Part shown: in pieces, positions 42,460 to 49,438 of the stretch
Numbering within the stretch: position 1 is the first letter of the stretch
Layout: every line of letters starts with the position of its first letter
Assembly: GCA_030690315.1 (NCBI GenBank)
Contig: JAUYGY010000019.1
Location: 62,001 to 126,000, forward strand
Reading direction: 5' to 3'
Source: Aequorivita sp.
Lineage (GTDB): Bacteria > Bacteroidota > Bacteroidia > Flavobacteriales > Flavobacteriaceae
DNA: 64,000 nucleotides
Program-made: the position numbers and the translations under genes
The notes under the pieces: generated by a model
What the model was told of the DNA's origin: nothing
The model's input: the letters and a program-made list of their open reading frames with translations, nothing else
The model's database searches: none

Positions 42460-43677
42460 TTAAAAGAAGTTTTTGCTTTCTAAATTCATTTTCCTCAACA
42501 ACGGCGAACAACGATAGCGATCTTCGTGATAAATATTATAAAGCTCGTCCATTTTCTTGACGCACCAATCCATTCCTTTTTCATCTGCCCACGCCAATAA
42601 TCCCTTTGGGTAATTTACGCCTTTGGTCATCGCGTTATCAATATCTTCAGCGGAAGCGATGTTCCAAAACAGGGCATCGGCGGCTTCGTTGATGAGCATT
42701 ACGAGAATTCTTTCGAAAATATATTCAGCAGCCACATTTTCCTTCGAAAATGTTCCCGACTGCGCTCGAACTGACATTTCTCCATTTTCGGAATAGTTGT
42801 AATATCCTTTTCCGCTTTTTCGCCCCAAATAGCCGGCTTCTGCAAAACGTTTTTGAGTAAAGGAAGGTTTATAGCGCGGATCGAAATAAAATGCTTCGAA
42901 AACAGTTTCAGTAACGGTGTAATTTACGTCGTTGCCTATAAAATCCATCAATTCAAACGGACCCATTTTAAAGTTGCCAATTTCTTTCATTGCGGAATCT
43001 ATTTCAACAAAAGAAGCAATTCCTTCTTCATAAATCCGGAGGGCCTCCCCGTAGAATGGACGTGCAACGCGGTTCACTATAAACCCGGGCGTATCCTTTG
43101 CTACGGCAACTGTTTTCTGCCAATTTTTAATGGTTTCAATGGATTGTTGAAGTGTTTTTTCTGAAGTTTGAATTGCAGGAATAACTTCAACCAATTTCAT
43201 TAATGGCGCGGGATTGAAAAAGTGAATCCCGATGCAGCGTTCCGGATTTTTTAAGGCGGAAGCAATAGAGGCGATGGAAAGCGACGAGGTGTTTGAAGCG
43301 ATGATACAATCATCACTTACAAACTTTTCAAGCGTGGAAAACACATTTTTCTTGACCTCTAGATTTTCAACTATTGCTTCAATAGTCAGATCAGAATTTT
43401 TTAATTCTTTTAGGGAATTGACATATTGAATGTTGTTTTGGATGCGCTTTTTCTCTTCGGAATCTATTTTTTCTTTTTCAATCAAACGGTCCATTATTTT
43501 TTCCAGATCAGCCTTGGCTTTTTCCAGAGCTTCGGTTTTGGTATCATATATTTTTACAGAACAACCTGCCGTGGCAGCTACTTGCGCAATGCCTGCACCC
43601 ATTGTTCCCGAACCTATTATTCCAACAAATTTGATTAACGATTGCTGATTAACGATTTTTGATTTTTGATTTTCCAA
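42460..43677 (-). CDS. paaH: 3-hydroxyadipyl-CoA dehydrogenase
   Basis: 405 residues with the NAD site GSGTMGAGIAQ near residue 22, catalytic His in GIHFFNPAPLMKLVE, and C-terminal 3HCDH domains with GFIVNRVARPFYGEA and GRKSGKGYYNY. Oxidises 3-hydroxyadipyl-CoA. Homologues begin at about IKFVGIIGSG; here the 15 residues before it (ENQKSKIVNQQSL) are translated from a heptad repeat arm and there is no in-frame ATG. TTG at 43675-43677 is the best available start, so insertion of the repeat seems to have replaced the normal start codon. Confidence 0.93.
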   Translation of the reverse strand: MENQKSKIVNQQSLIKFVGIIGSGTMGAGIAQVAATAGCSVKIYDTKTEALEKAKADLEKIMDRLIEKEKIDSEEKKRIQNNIQYVNSLKELKNSDLTIEAIVENLEVKKNVFSTLEKFVSDDCIIASNTSSLSIASIASALKNPERCIGIHFFNPAPLMKLVEVIPAIQTSEKTLQQSIETIKNWQKTVAVAKDTPGFIVNRVARPFYGEALRIYEEGIASFVEIDSAMKEIGNFKMGPFELMDFIGNDVNYTVTETVFEAFYFDPRYKPSFTQKRFAEAGYLGRKSGKGYYNYSENGEMSVRAQSGTFSKENVAAEYIFERILVMLINEAADALFWNIASAEDIDNAMTKGVNYPKGLLAWADEKGMDWCVKKMDELYNIYHEDRYRCSPLLRKMNLESKNFF

Positions 43678-43744
43678 ATTAGTATAAATTATTTTTAGTT
43701 GAAGCGGTTTTGATTAACGATTGCCGATTAACGATTTTTGATTT
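43631..43744. repeat. Two left heptad arms, one inside the paaH start, one beside the four-helix-bundle remnant
   Basis: Arm A (43633-43673): GATTAAC, GATTGCT, GATTAAC, GATTTTT, GATTTTT, GATTTTC. Arm B (43712-43744): GATTAAC, GATTGCC, GATTAAC, GATTTTT. Both point the same way, while only one opposite arm (44141) exists. Confidence 0.9.
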
Positions 43745-43753
43745 TCCCAATTA

Positions 43754-44116
43754 TTAAATTTTATTTTTTTGTGATGCTGTTTTAATACTCGCCACAAAAA
43801 TTGAAATTAACTCATTGTTCTCTGAAAGTAATTCGTCAATCATTTGAACATTGGTTATTAAATTCGCCCCTTTTTAAATTTTCATATTAACAAAAGACTC
43901 TCTTAATTCCTTCAGTGAAATTTTCAATTTATGGAGAAAATCTCTGGAAGACTCAGCGCTTCTTGCTTCACCATAATTTAAAGCTACAGAAGTAGTTGAG
44001 CGTATAAGTTGTTTAGTCAAATGCTCTGAGGCAAATGAGCCATCAAAGTGCTTGCACATTAAAATCACATCTACCGCAAACTTTATCAGTCTATCTTCAA
44101 GTTGGTTGGGTATCAT
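43754..44116 (-). pseudogene. Four-helix-bundle gene, element copy 2, broken by one stop codon
   Basis: From ATG at 44116 (MIPNQLEDRLIKF) the family motifs LTKQLIRSTTSVALNYGEA and DFLHKLKISLKELRES are intact. An in-frame TAA at 43874-43876 stops it after 80 residues. Reading on in the same frame gives KGANLITNVQMIDELLSE and a proper fourth helix, ending at TAA 43754: 121 codons in all, the family length. A single nonsense change therefore explains the loss. It lies between heptad arms at 43712 and 44141, in the gap between paaG and paaH. Confidence 0.85.
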
Positions 44117-44140
44117 TTTTATTAATTTTTTTACTTCATA

Positions 44141-44175
44141 AATCAACAATCATCAATCGTTAATCGTTAATCATT
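44141..44175. repeat. Right heptad arm of the second four-helix-bundle element
   Basis: AATCAAC, AATCATC, AATCGTT, AATCGTT, AATCATT in exact steps; complementary to arms at 43633 and 43712. The last unit contains the paaG stop (44171-44173). Confidence 0.92.
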
Positions 44176-44950
44176 CCCCTTTAAAATTTGGTTTTCTTTT
44201 ATTTACAAACGCATCAACACCTTCGGCATAATCATCACTTTGGGCGGATTCAATTTGAAGTTTGCTCTCCAAATTTAACTGCTCTTCCAAACTATTCTGC
44301 ATTGAATTGTTCAGCAAACGCTTTGTTAACCCCAACGCTTTTGTTGGCATATTTGCAAGTGTGTTTGCTATAGTATTTACTTCTTCCGAAAAATTTTCTG
44401 AAGAAACCACTTTGTAAACCATTCCAAGTTTTTCAGCTTCTTGCGCAGAAACTTTTTCGCCCAGCATCATCAAAGCGGAAGCTTTTTGAAAACCAATGAG
44501 TCGTGGCAAAAAGAAGGTTCCGGCACTATCGGGAACCAATCCAATTTTACTGAAAGCCTGAATAAAACTAGCATTTTCCGAAGCGATTATTACGTCGCAA
44601 GACAAAGCGATATTTGCCCCAGCCCCAGCGGCCACTCCATTTATTGCCCCAATAATGGGTTTTTCAATTTTTCTGATTCGAGTGATAATGGGATTGTAAT
44701 GCTCTTCAAGAATTTTTTTAAAACCAGGATTCAATTCCGGGGAAGTTACTTCCTTTAAATCCTGCCCAGCGCAGAAAGCCTTTCCACTTCCGGTAATTAC
44801 AATTGCACGGACTTCGGGATTTTTTTCAGCAGTGTCCAATTCACTTTGAAGCAAAAGCGCCATTTCGCGGTTGAAACTGTTGAAAACTTCGGGCCTGTTT
44901 AGGGTTAAGGTTGCGATATTGTTTTTAATTGTTTTTAAAATTGAGCTCAT
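44171..44950 (-). CDS. paaG: Ring-1,2-epoxyphenylacetyl-CoA isomerase
   Basis: 259 residues of the crotonase fold: oxyanion loop FCAGQDLKEV, GVAAGAGANIALSCDV, and FSKIGLVPDSAGTFFLPRLIG, where the Asp marks PaaG-type isomerases. Converts the epoxide made by PaaABCDE to oxepin-CoA. It lies in the expected order after paaD. The C-terminus keeps the common AEGVDAFVNKRKPNFKG ending, with the stop codon lying in repeat DNA. Confidence 0.93.
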   Translation of the reverse strand: MSSILKTIKNNIATLTLNRPEVFNSFNREMALLLQSELDTAEKNPEVRAIVITGSGKAFCAGQDLKEVTSPELNPGFKKILEEHYNPIITRIRKIEKPIIGAINGVAAGAGANIALSCDVIIASENASFIQAFSKIGLVPDSAGTFFLPRLIGFQKASALMMLGEKVSAQEAEKLGMVYKVVSSENFSEEVNTIANTLANMPTKALGLTKRLLNNSMQNSLEEQLNLESKLQIESAQSDDYAEGVDAFVNKRKPNFKGE

Positions 44951-44964
44951 TGCTTATTTTATTG

Positions 44965-45068
44965 AAGATTGTTGATTAACGATTTTTGATTTTTGAAGTT
45001 TTTTTTACTGAACATTTTAAATCAAAAATCTGCAATCATCAATCGTTAATCGTTAATCGTTAATCATT
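44965..45068. repeat. Heptad stem-loop between paaG and paaD
   Basis: Left arm GATTGTT, GATTAAC, GATTTTT, GATTTTT; 20-bp loop; right arm AATCAAA, AATCTGC, AATCATC, three AATCGTT, AATCATT. The right arm contains the paaD stop (45064-45066). It is the cleanest empty example. Confidence 0.93.
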
Positions 45069-45567
45069 TGAGGCATTTAAAGTAATCAAACGGTTCGTGG
45101 CACTCGTCGCATTTAAAAAGTGCCTTGCACGCCGTGGAACCAAATTGACTGACTAAATGTGTATTTGTACTTCCGCATTGCGGACATTTTACCAATTTTT
45201 TTTCACTCAGCAAAACATCTTTGTCATGTGATTCCGAAAGCGGGCGGGCGATGCCGTATTCTTCCATTTTTTGAAGTCCTTCCTCGCTGATCCAATCTGT
45301 GGACCAAGCGGGCGAAAGAATCAATTCCACTTCGGCTTTTTTTCCTATTTCTGAAAAAGCCTTTTTTAAATCATCAGCGATCACATCCATTGCAGGACAT
45401 CCAGAATAGGTCGGGGTCAATTTTATTTGAACTATTCCATCTTTTTCAACTGCTTCCCGAATAACGCCCAAATCCAAAACCGAAAGCACAGGGATTTCAG
45501 GATCTGAAACTGTTTTCAGAACTGAGATTAAGTTTTCTTGTATGTTCGGTTTTTCTGTGAGTGTCAT
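45064..45567 (-). CDS. paaD: Phenylacetyl-CoA epoxidase maturation subunit PaaD
   Basis: 167 residues. The N-terminal MIP18/DUF59 domain has SDPEIPVLSVLDLGVIRE and TPTYSGCPAMDVI (with the conserved Cys). A C-terminal zinc ribbon follows: CPQCGS then CKALFKCDEC. PaaD helps assemble the metal centres of the epoxidase. The layout is standard for PaaD. Confidence 0.95.
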   Translation of the reverse strand: MTLTEKPNIQENLISVLKTVSDPEIPVLSVLDLGVIREAVEKDGIVQIKLTPTYSGCPAMDVIADDLKKAFSEIGKKAEVELILSPAWSTDWISEEGLQKMEEYGIARPLSESHDKDVLLSEKKLVKCPQCGSTNTHLVSQFGSTACKALFKCDECHEPFDYFKCLK

Positions 45568-45572
45568 AATTT

Positions 45573-45676
45573 GTTAACGATTGCAGTTTCCTTATTAACG
45601 ATTTCAGATTAACGATTTTTGATTGTTGAAGTCTTACTTCAGAAATCAGCAATCTTTGTTCGTTAATCGTTGATCT
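45573..45676. repeat. Heptad stem-loop between paaD and paaC
   Basis: The left side is longer and more irregular than elsewhere (TTAACGATTGCAG, TTAACGATTTCAG, TTAACGATTTTTG); the right arm is AATCAGC, AATCTTT, GTTCGTT, AATCGTT. It stops 2 bp short of the paaC stop. Confidence 0.88.
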
Positions 45677-45677
45677 T

Positions 45678-46433
45678 TTACCAAGTCATATTTGGATAAA
45701 TGCGTTGCATATACTGCAGATCGGCTAAAATGTAGCCCATATGCTCTGTATGAACGCCTTCTTTTCCTCCTTTGGTGAAATATTTGTTTTCGGGAACTAT
45801 CAACGTTGCTTCCTTTAAAATTTCGGAAACTTCTTCGTAATATTTTTCTTTAAATATTGAAACATCAATTCCGATGCCTTCTTTTACCATTTCTTTTTCA
45901 GAAGCGGTCATAAAGAAAAGCTCGTCCGTAAATCGCCATAGGTCGTCAATTGCTTCCTGCATTTTTGCATTACTTTCCTCGGTTCCGTCGCCCAAACGTT
46001 TTACCCAATCGCTTGAAAATCTTTTGTGATAGCTCACTTCCTTTATTCCTTTTTTTGCAATGGCGGAAAGTATTTCATCGGCACTATTCTGTAATTTTTC
46101 CATCAACATTAAATGATACACATCAAACAAAAACTGGCGCCCAATAGTGTATCCAAAATGTGTATTTGGCTGTTCTACCAAAAGGCAATTTTTATACTCC
46201 CGTTCAATTCGCAGAAATGCAATATCGTCTTCTGTTTTATTTTCTCCTGCAATTTTTGCTGCGTATTGATAGTAACTTCGGGTTTGGCCCAGCAAATCCA
46301 ATGAAATATTGGTAAGCGCAATATCGGTTTCCAAATTGGGGCCATGACCGCAGAGTTCACCCAACCGCTGCGCGAGGATTAGGGAGTTATCGGCGATTGT
46401 GAGGATATAATTATAGAGATTTTGGTTTTTCAT
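45678..46433 (-). CDS. paaC: Phenylacetyl-CoA epoxidase structural subunit PaaC
   Basis: 251 residues, a ferritin-like helical protein without the metal ligands of PaaA. LAQRLGELCGHGPNLETDIALTNI and EYGYT-like HFGYTIGRQFLFDVYH are typical. It forms the stable scaffold dimer with PaaA. Normal length. Confidence 0.95.
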   Translation of the reverse strand: MKNQNLYNYILTIADNSLILAQRLGELCGHGPNLETDIALTNISLDLLGQTRSYYQYAAKIAGENKTEDDIAFLRIEREYKNCLLVEQPNTHFGYTIGRQFLFDVYHLMLMEKLQNSADEILSAIAKKGIKEVSYHKRFSSDWVKRLGDGTEESNAKMQEAIDDLWRFTDELFFMTASEKEMVKEGIGIDVSIFKEKYYEEVSEILKEATLIVPENKYFTKGGKEGVHTEHMGYILADLQYMQRIYPNMTW

Positions 46434-46446
46434 TTTTAAAATATTG

Positions 46447-46529
46447 AAGATTGCTGATTAACGATTTTTGATTTTTGAAGTTTTTTCAGTTCTAAATTCT
46501 GCAATCAACAATCTGCAATCATTAATCAT
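46447..46529. repeat. Heptad stem-loop between paaC and paaB
   Basis: Left arm GATTGCT, GATTAAC, GATTTTT, GATTTTT; right arm AATCAAC, AATCTGC, AATCATT, AATCATT, adjacent to the paaB stop at 46530. Confidence 0.9.
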
Positions 46530-46814
46530 TTACATATGTTTCACCTCATCCGGCAAATCATAAAAAGTGGGATGGCGATACACTTTGTCCTGCGCAGGCT
46601 CAAACATTTCACCATTTTCTTGCGGATTTGATGCAGTAATATTTTTGCTTTCAACAACCCAAATACTTACGCCTTCATTCCTTCGGGTATAAACGTCACG
46701 GGCATTTTCCATCGCCATTTCTGCATCGGCAGCGTGAAGACTTCCAAAATGACGGTGCTCCAATCCGTTTTTACTGCGGACGAATATTTCCCAAAGGGGC
46801 CAATTTTTCTTCAT
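46530..46814 (-). CDS. paaB: Phenylacetyl-CoA epoxidase subunit PaaB
   Basis: 94 residues, normal for PaaB: WPLWEIFVRSKNGLEHRHFGSLHAADAEMA followed by RRNEGVSIWVVES. A small bridging subunit required for epoxidase activity. Between it and paaA lies a four-helix-bundle element that splits two genes normally adjacent. Confidence 0.95.
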   Translation of the reverse strand: MKKNWPLWEIFVRSKNGLEHRHFGSLHAADAEMAMENARDVYTRRNEGVSIWVVESKNITASNPQENGEMFEPAQDKVYRHPTFYDLPDEVKHM

Positions 46815-46820
46815 AAATTC

Positions 46821-46856
46821 AGTATTGAGTAGTTAGTATTTTGTATTGAGTTATTC
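46821..46856. repeat. Left heptad arm of the third four-helix-bundle element
   Basis: AGTATTG, AGTAGTT, AGTATTT, TGTATTG, AGTTATT in exact 7-bp steps, ending at the four-helix-bundle stop codon and starting 6 bp after the paaB start. Confidence 0.9.
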
Positions 46857-47211
46857 ATTGTTTTTCTAAAGACTTAATTAATGCATAATTCATTTTTTGT
46901 ACTTCAATTACTTCTTTAAGAATTGGTTCTACTAAATTTTCAGAGACTAAATTAAGTTTATGTGAAAGGATTAATTGAGTAAAAAGCTCATAAGCCGATC
47001 CATTTGCAATACTAATGAAGTTTTTAAATTCACCTTTTGTATTTCTGCCTGCGCCTTCCGCAATATTTGATGGAACAGAAACCGCACTTCTTCTTATTTG
47101 ACTAGTCAATCCATATTTTTCTTCTTTTGGAAATTTTGATGATAGTTTATAAGTTTCGACTGCAATATCCATTGCTTTGTGCCATACTTTTAAATCATTT
47201 AAAACATTCAT
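46855..47211 (-). CDS. Four-helix-bundle protein (23S rRNA IVS / Avd-like), element copy 3
   Basis: 118 residues and complete. MNVLNDLKVWHKAMDIAVETYKLSSKFPKEE is the classic start, then YGLTSQIRRSAVSVPSNIAEGAGR and the two last helices. It is clearly diverged from the other two copies in the window (different subgroups: LRRSGTSIGAN, IRSTTSVALN and IRRSAVSVPSN), so these are not recent duplicates of one gene. Heptad arms with a different unit flank it at 46821 and 47227. It sits between paaA and paaB. Confidence 0.93.
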   Translation of the reverse strand: MNVLNDLKVWHKAMDIAVETYKLSSKFPKEEKYGLTSQIRRSAVSVPSNIAEGAGRNTKGEFKNFISIANGSAYELFTQLILSHKLNLVSENLVEPILKEVIEVQKMNYALIKSLEKQ

Positions 47212-47226
47212 AATTACAGGATTCTC

Positions 47227-47261
47227 ATTACTAATTACAAACTACTCAATACTAATTTAAC
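47227..47261. repeat. Right heptad arm of the third four-helix-bundle element
   Basis: ATTACTA, ATTACAA, ACTACTC, AATACTA, ATTTAAC. AACTACTCAATACT is the exact complement of AGTATTGAGTAGTT in the left arm. It touches the paaA stop at 47257. Confidence 0.9.
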
Positions 47262-48213
47262 TTGCTTTTGCTATCTTTTTATTTGCATTTTTTTCAGCGT
47301 GGGCCATTGCCGCATCACGAACCCATTCACCATTATTCCAAGCGTTGACGCGGGCGCTCATTCGTTCTTTGTTGCACGGACCGTGACCTTTTACTACTTG
47401 CCAGAATTCTTCCCAATCAATCTCGCCGAAATCATAACTACCCGTTTCTTCATTGAATTTCAAATCTGGATCGGGAATAGTAAGCCCTAACAAATCTGCT
47501 TGCGGTACGGTTTGGTCTATAAACTGCTGTCGCAATTCGTCATTACTTTTGCGCTTCAATTTCCATTTCATGGATTGTTCCGTGTGAATAGACTCGGCAT
47601 CAGTTGGACCCAACATCATCAAACTTGGCCACCACCAACGGTTTAAAGCATCTTGCGCCATTGCTTTTTGTTCTTCGGAACCACGACAAAGCGTTAGCAT
47701 AATTTCAAAACCTTGGCGTTGATGAAAACTTTCTTCTTTGCAAACGCGAACCATAGCACGGGCATACGGTCCAAATGAAGTATTGCAAAGCGGCACTTGA
47801 TTGATAATTGCGGCACCATCAACCAACCAGCCCACTGCGCCCATATCGGCCCAAGTGACAGTTGGATAATTAAAAATAGAAGAGTATTTCGCCTTTCCGC
47901 TGTGAAGCTGTTCGTAAAGTTCGTCTCGGGAAATTCCTAAAGTTTCACAAGCGGAATACAGATACAATCCGTGACCGGCTTCATCCTGAACTTTTGCAAG
48001 TAACGCCGCTTTTCTTCGTAATGAAGGAGCTCGCGTAATCCAATTTCCTTCCGGAAGCATCCCAACAATTTCAGAATGGGCGTGCTGGCTCATCTGCCGA
48101 ATATGCGTTTGACGGTATTTCTCCGGCATCCAATCTTTCGGCTCTATCTTTTCGTCCCGCGCAATGCGGGCCTCGAAAATTTCTTCTAGGTTTTTTACAT
48201 CTTTTTCGCTCAT
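47257..48213 (-). CDS. paaA: Phenylacetyl-CoA epoxidase catalytic subunit PaaA
   Basis: 318 residues. A di-iron oxygenase: ligands appear in KVQDEAGHG and in KEESFHQ, the two ExxH pairs. [25 protein letters not shown] is the family opening. Epoxidises the ring of phenylacetyl-CoA with O2. It is the second gene of the block, after paaE. Confidence 0.97.
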   Translation of the reverse strand: MSEKDVKNLEEIFEARIARDEKIEPKDWMPEKYRQTHIRQMSQHAHSEIVGMLPEGNWITRAPSLRRKAALLAKVQDEAGHGLYLYSACETLGISRDELYEQLHSGKAKYSSIFNYPTVTWADMGAVGWLVDGAAIINQVPLCNTSFGPYARAMVRVCKEESFHQRQGFEIMLTLCRGSEEQKAMAQDALNRWWWPSLMMLGPTDAESIHTEQSMKWKLKRKSNDELRQQFIDQTVPQADLLGLTIPDPDLKFNEETGSYDFGEIDWEEFWQVVKGHGPCNKERMSARVNAWNNGEWVRDAAMAHAEKNANKKIAKAS

Positions 48214-48226
48214 ATTATTAGCTAAT

Positions 48227-48254
48227 GCTTAAAGCTTAAAGCCTAAAGCTGTTA
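48227..48254. repeat. Short heptad array (GCTTAAA type) between paaA and paaE
   Basis: GCTTAAA, GCTTAAA, GCCTAAA, GCTGTTA. One-armed here, although GCTTTAAGC at 49362-49370, ahead of paaE, is complementary in sequence. Confidence 0.7.
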
Positions 48255-49325
48255 TACATCAAAATCTACTTTCACTTTTTTTGAAGTTGGAACGGCTTGG
48301 CAACTCAATACAAAGTTTTGTGCCACTTCCTTTTCTTCCAAAGCGTAATTTATTTTCATTTCTACGTTGCCTTCCAAAATTCTGCATTTGCAAGTGCTGC
48401 AAACGCCACCTTTGCAAGCAAAAGGCAAATCGGCGCCAGCTGCCAAAGCGGCATCGAGAATGTTGTCAAAATCTTTGGTCATTGTGAATTGGAATTCCTT
48501 TCCGGCATCTACAATGGTCACTTCAACCCCTTCCACATTTTGCTGCGCCAAACGTTCGGCGCGTTTTTTATCTTCTTCGGTCAAGCCTGTTACGAACAAT
48601 TCAAAATGAATCAATTCCTTTGGCAAACCGGCTTCAACTAAATAATTGCTCACATAACTCACCATTTCCTCGGGACCGCACAAAAACACTTCGTTTGTAT
48701 CGGGAATATCAATGAAGTTTTTGGTCAAAATTTTCATTTTGTCATCATCAAATCGACCGTTGAAAAGTTCAATGTCACGGCGTTCTTTCGTCAAAAAATA
48801 ATATATTTCAAGCCTACCAAAATATTGGTTCCGCAACTGTTCCAAAGCTTCTTTAAAGATAATGGATTTCGCGGTCCTATTCACATAAAACAGTTTGCAA
48901 GTTGCGTTGGGCTCCAGTGCCAAATGTGTTTTAATCATAGAAAGTACGGGCGTAATTCCACTTCCTGCGGCGAAAAAAAGATAATTTTTGGGTTCGTTCG
49001 GATTTGTGTCTACCCCAAAAGTTCCGCTGGGAACCATCACTTCCAAAGTATCGCCCGCGTGCAATTTCGAATTTACATAACTGGAAAACTTGCCTTCGGG
49101 AATAGTTTTAACAGCCACTTGCCATTGCTTTTCAACAGGGCTGGAACACAAACTATAGGAACGGCGGGTGTCTTCGCCATTAATATCGGCTTTCAAAGTT
49201 AGATGCTGGCCTTGACGGAAATTAAATTCTCCGACCAATTCCGGGGGAACATCAAAAGTGATTACGGAACAATCATGAGTTTCTTTATAAACGTCCTTTA
49301 CTTTTATTTTATGAAATTTCGACAC
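48252..49325 (-). CDS. paaE: Phenylacetyl-CoA epoxidase reductase PaaE
   Basis: 357 residues. FAD-binding domain with RRSYSLCSSP, NAD domain with AAGSGITPVLSMIK and CGPEEM, and a C-terminal plant-type 2Fe-2S ferredoxin with CKGGVCSTCKC and a last Cys in SCQ. Delivers electrons from NAD(P)H to PaaA. It is the first gene of the minus-strand block, so the main promoter should lie in the 113 bp shared with the divergent hydroxylase; CAAAAATA at 49382-49389 (TATTTTTG on the minus strand) is a possible -7 element, without a clear -33. Confidence 0.96.
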   Translation of the reverse strand: MSKFHKIKVKDVYKETHDCSVITFDVPPELVGEFNFRQGQHLTLKADINGEDTRRSYSLCSSPVEKQWQVAVKTIPEGKFSSYVNSKLHAGDTLEVMVPSGTFGVDTNPNEPKNYLFFAAGSGITPVLSMIKTHLALEPNATCKLFYVNRTAKSIIFKEALEQLRNQYFGRLEIYYFLTKERRDIELFNGRFDDDKMKILTKNFIDIPDTNEVFLCGPEEMVSYVSNYLVEAGLPKELIHFELFVTGLTEEDKKRAERLAQQNVEGVEVTIVDAGKEFQFTMTKDFDNILDAALAAGADLPFACKGGVCSTCKCRILEGNVEMKINYALEEKEVAQNFVLSCQAVPTSKKVKVDFDV

Positions 49326-49403
49326 ATATTGAATTTGAAATGGTTAACAAAACTACACATTTTGCTTTAAGCTGCAAGATACAAAAATAAGGTCTTTAAC
49401 GCT

Positions 49404-49434
49404 TTGGAAACCTGCCGAGACTGACCTACTTTTG
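49404..49434 (+). promoter_or_regulatory. Promoter giving a probably leaderless hydroxylase mRNA
   Basis: TTG (49404-49406), 20 bp, TACTTTTG (49427-49434). The ATG is at 49439, where transcription should begin, so little or no 5' leader would be made. Confidence 0.6.
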
Positions 49435-49438
49435 ACCT

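Noticed and set aside
33259..47211. 23S rRNA intervening sequences, suggested by the four-helix-bundle genes
   Set aside because: No rRNA sequence surrounds any of the three genes; they lie between protein-coding genes.
33259..47211. Diversity-generating retroelement, suggested by the Avd-like proteins
   Set aside because: There is no reverse transcriptase, no template/variable repeat pair and no C-type-lectin target in the window.
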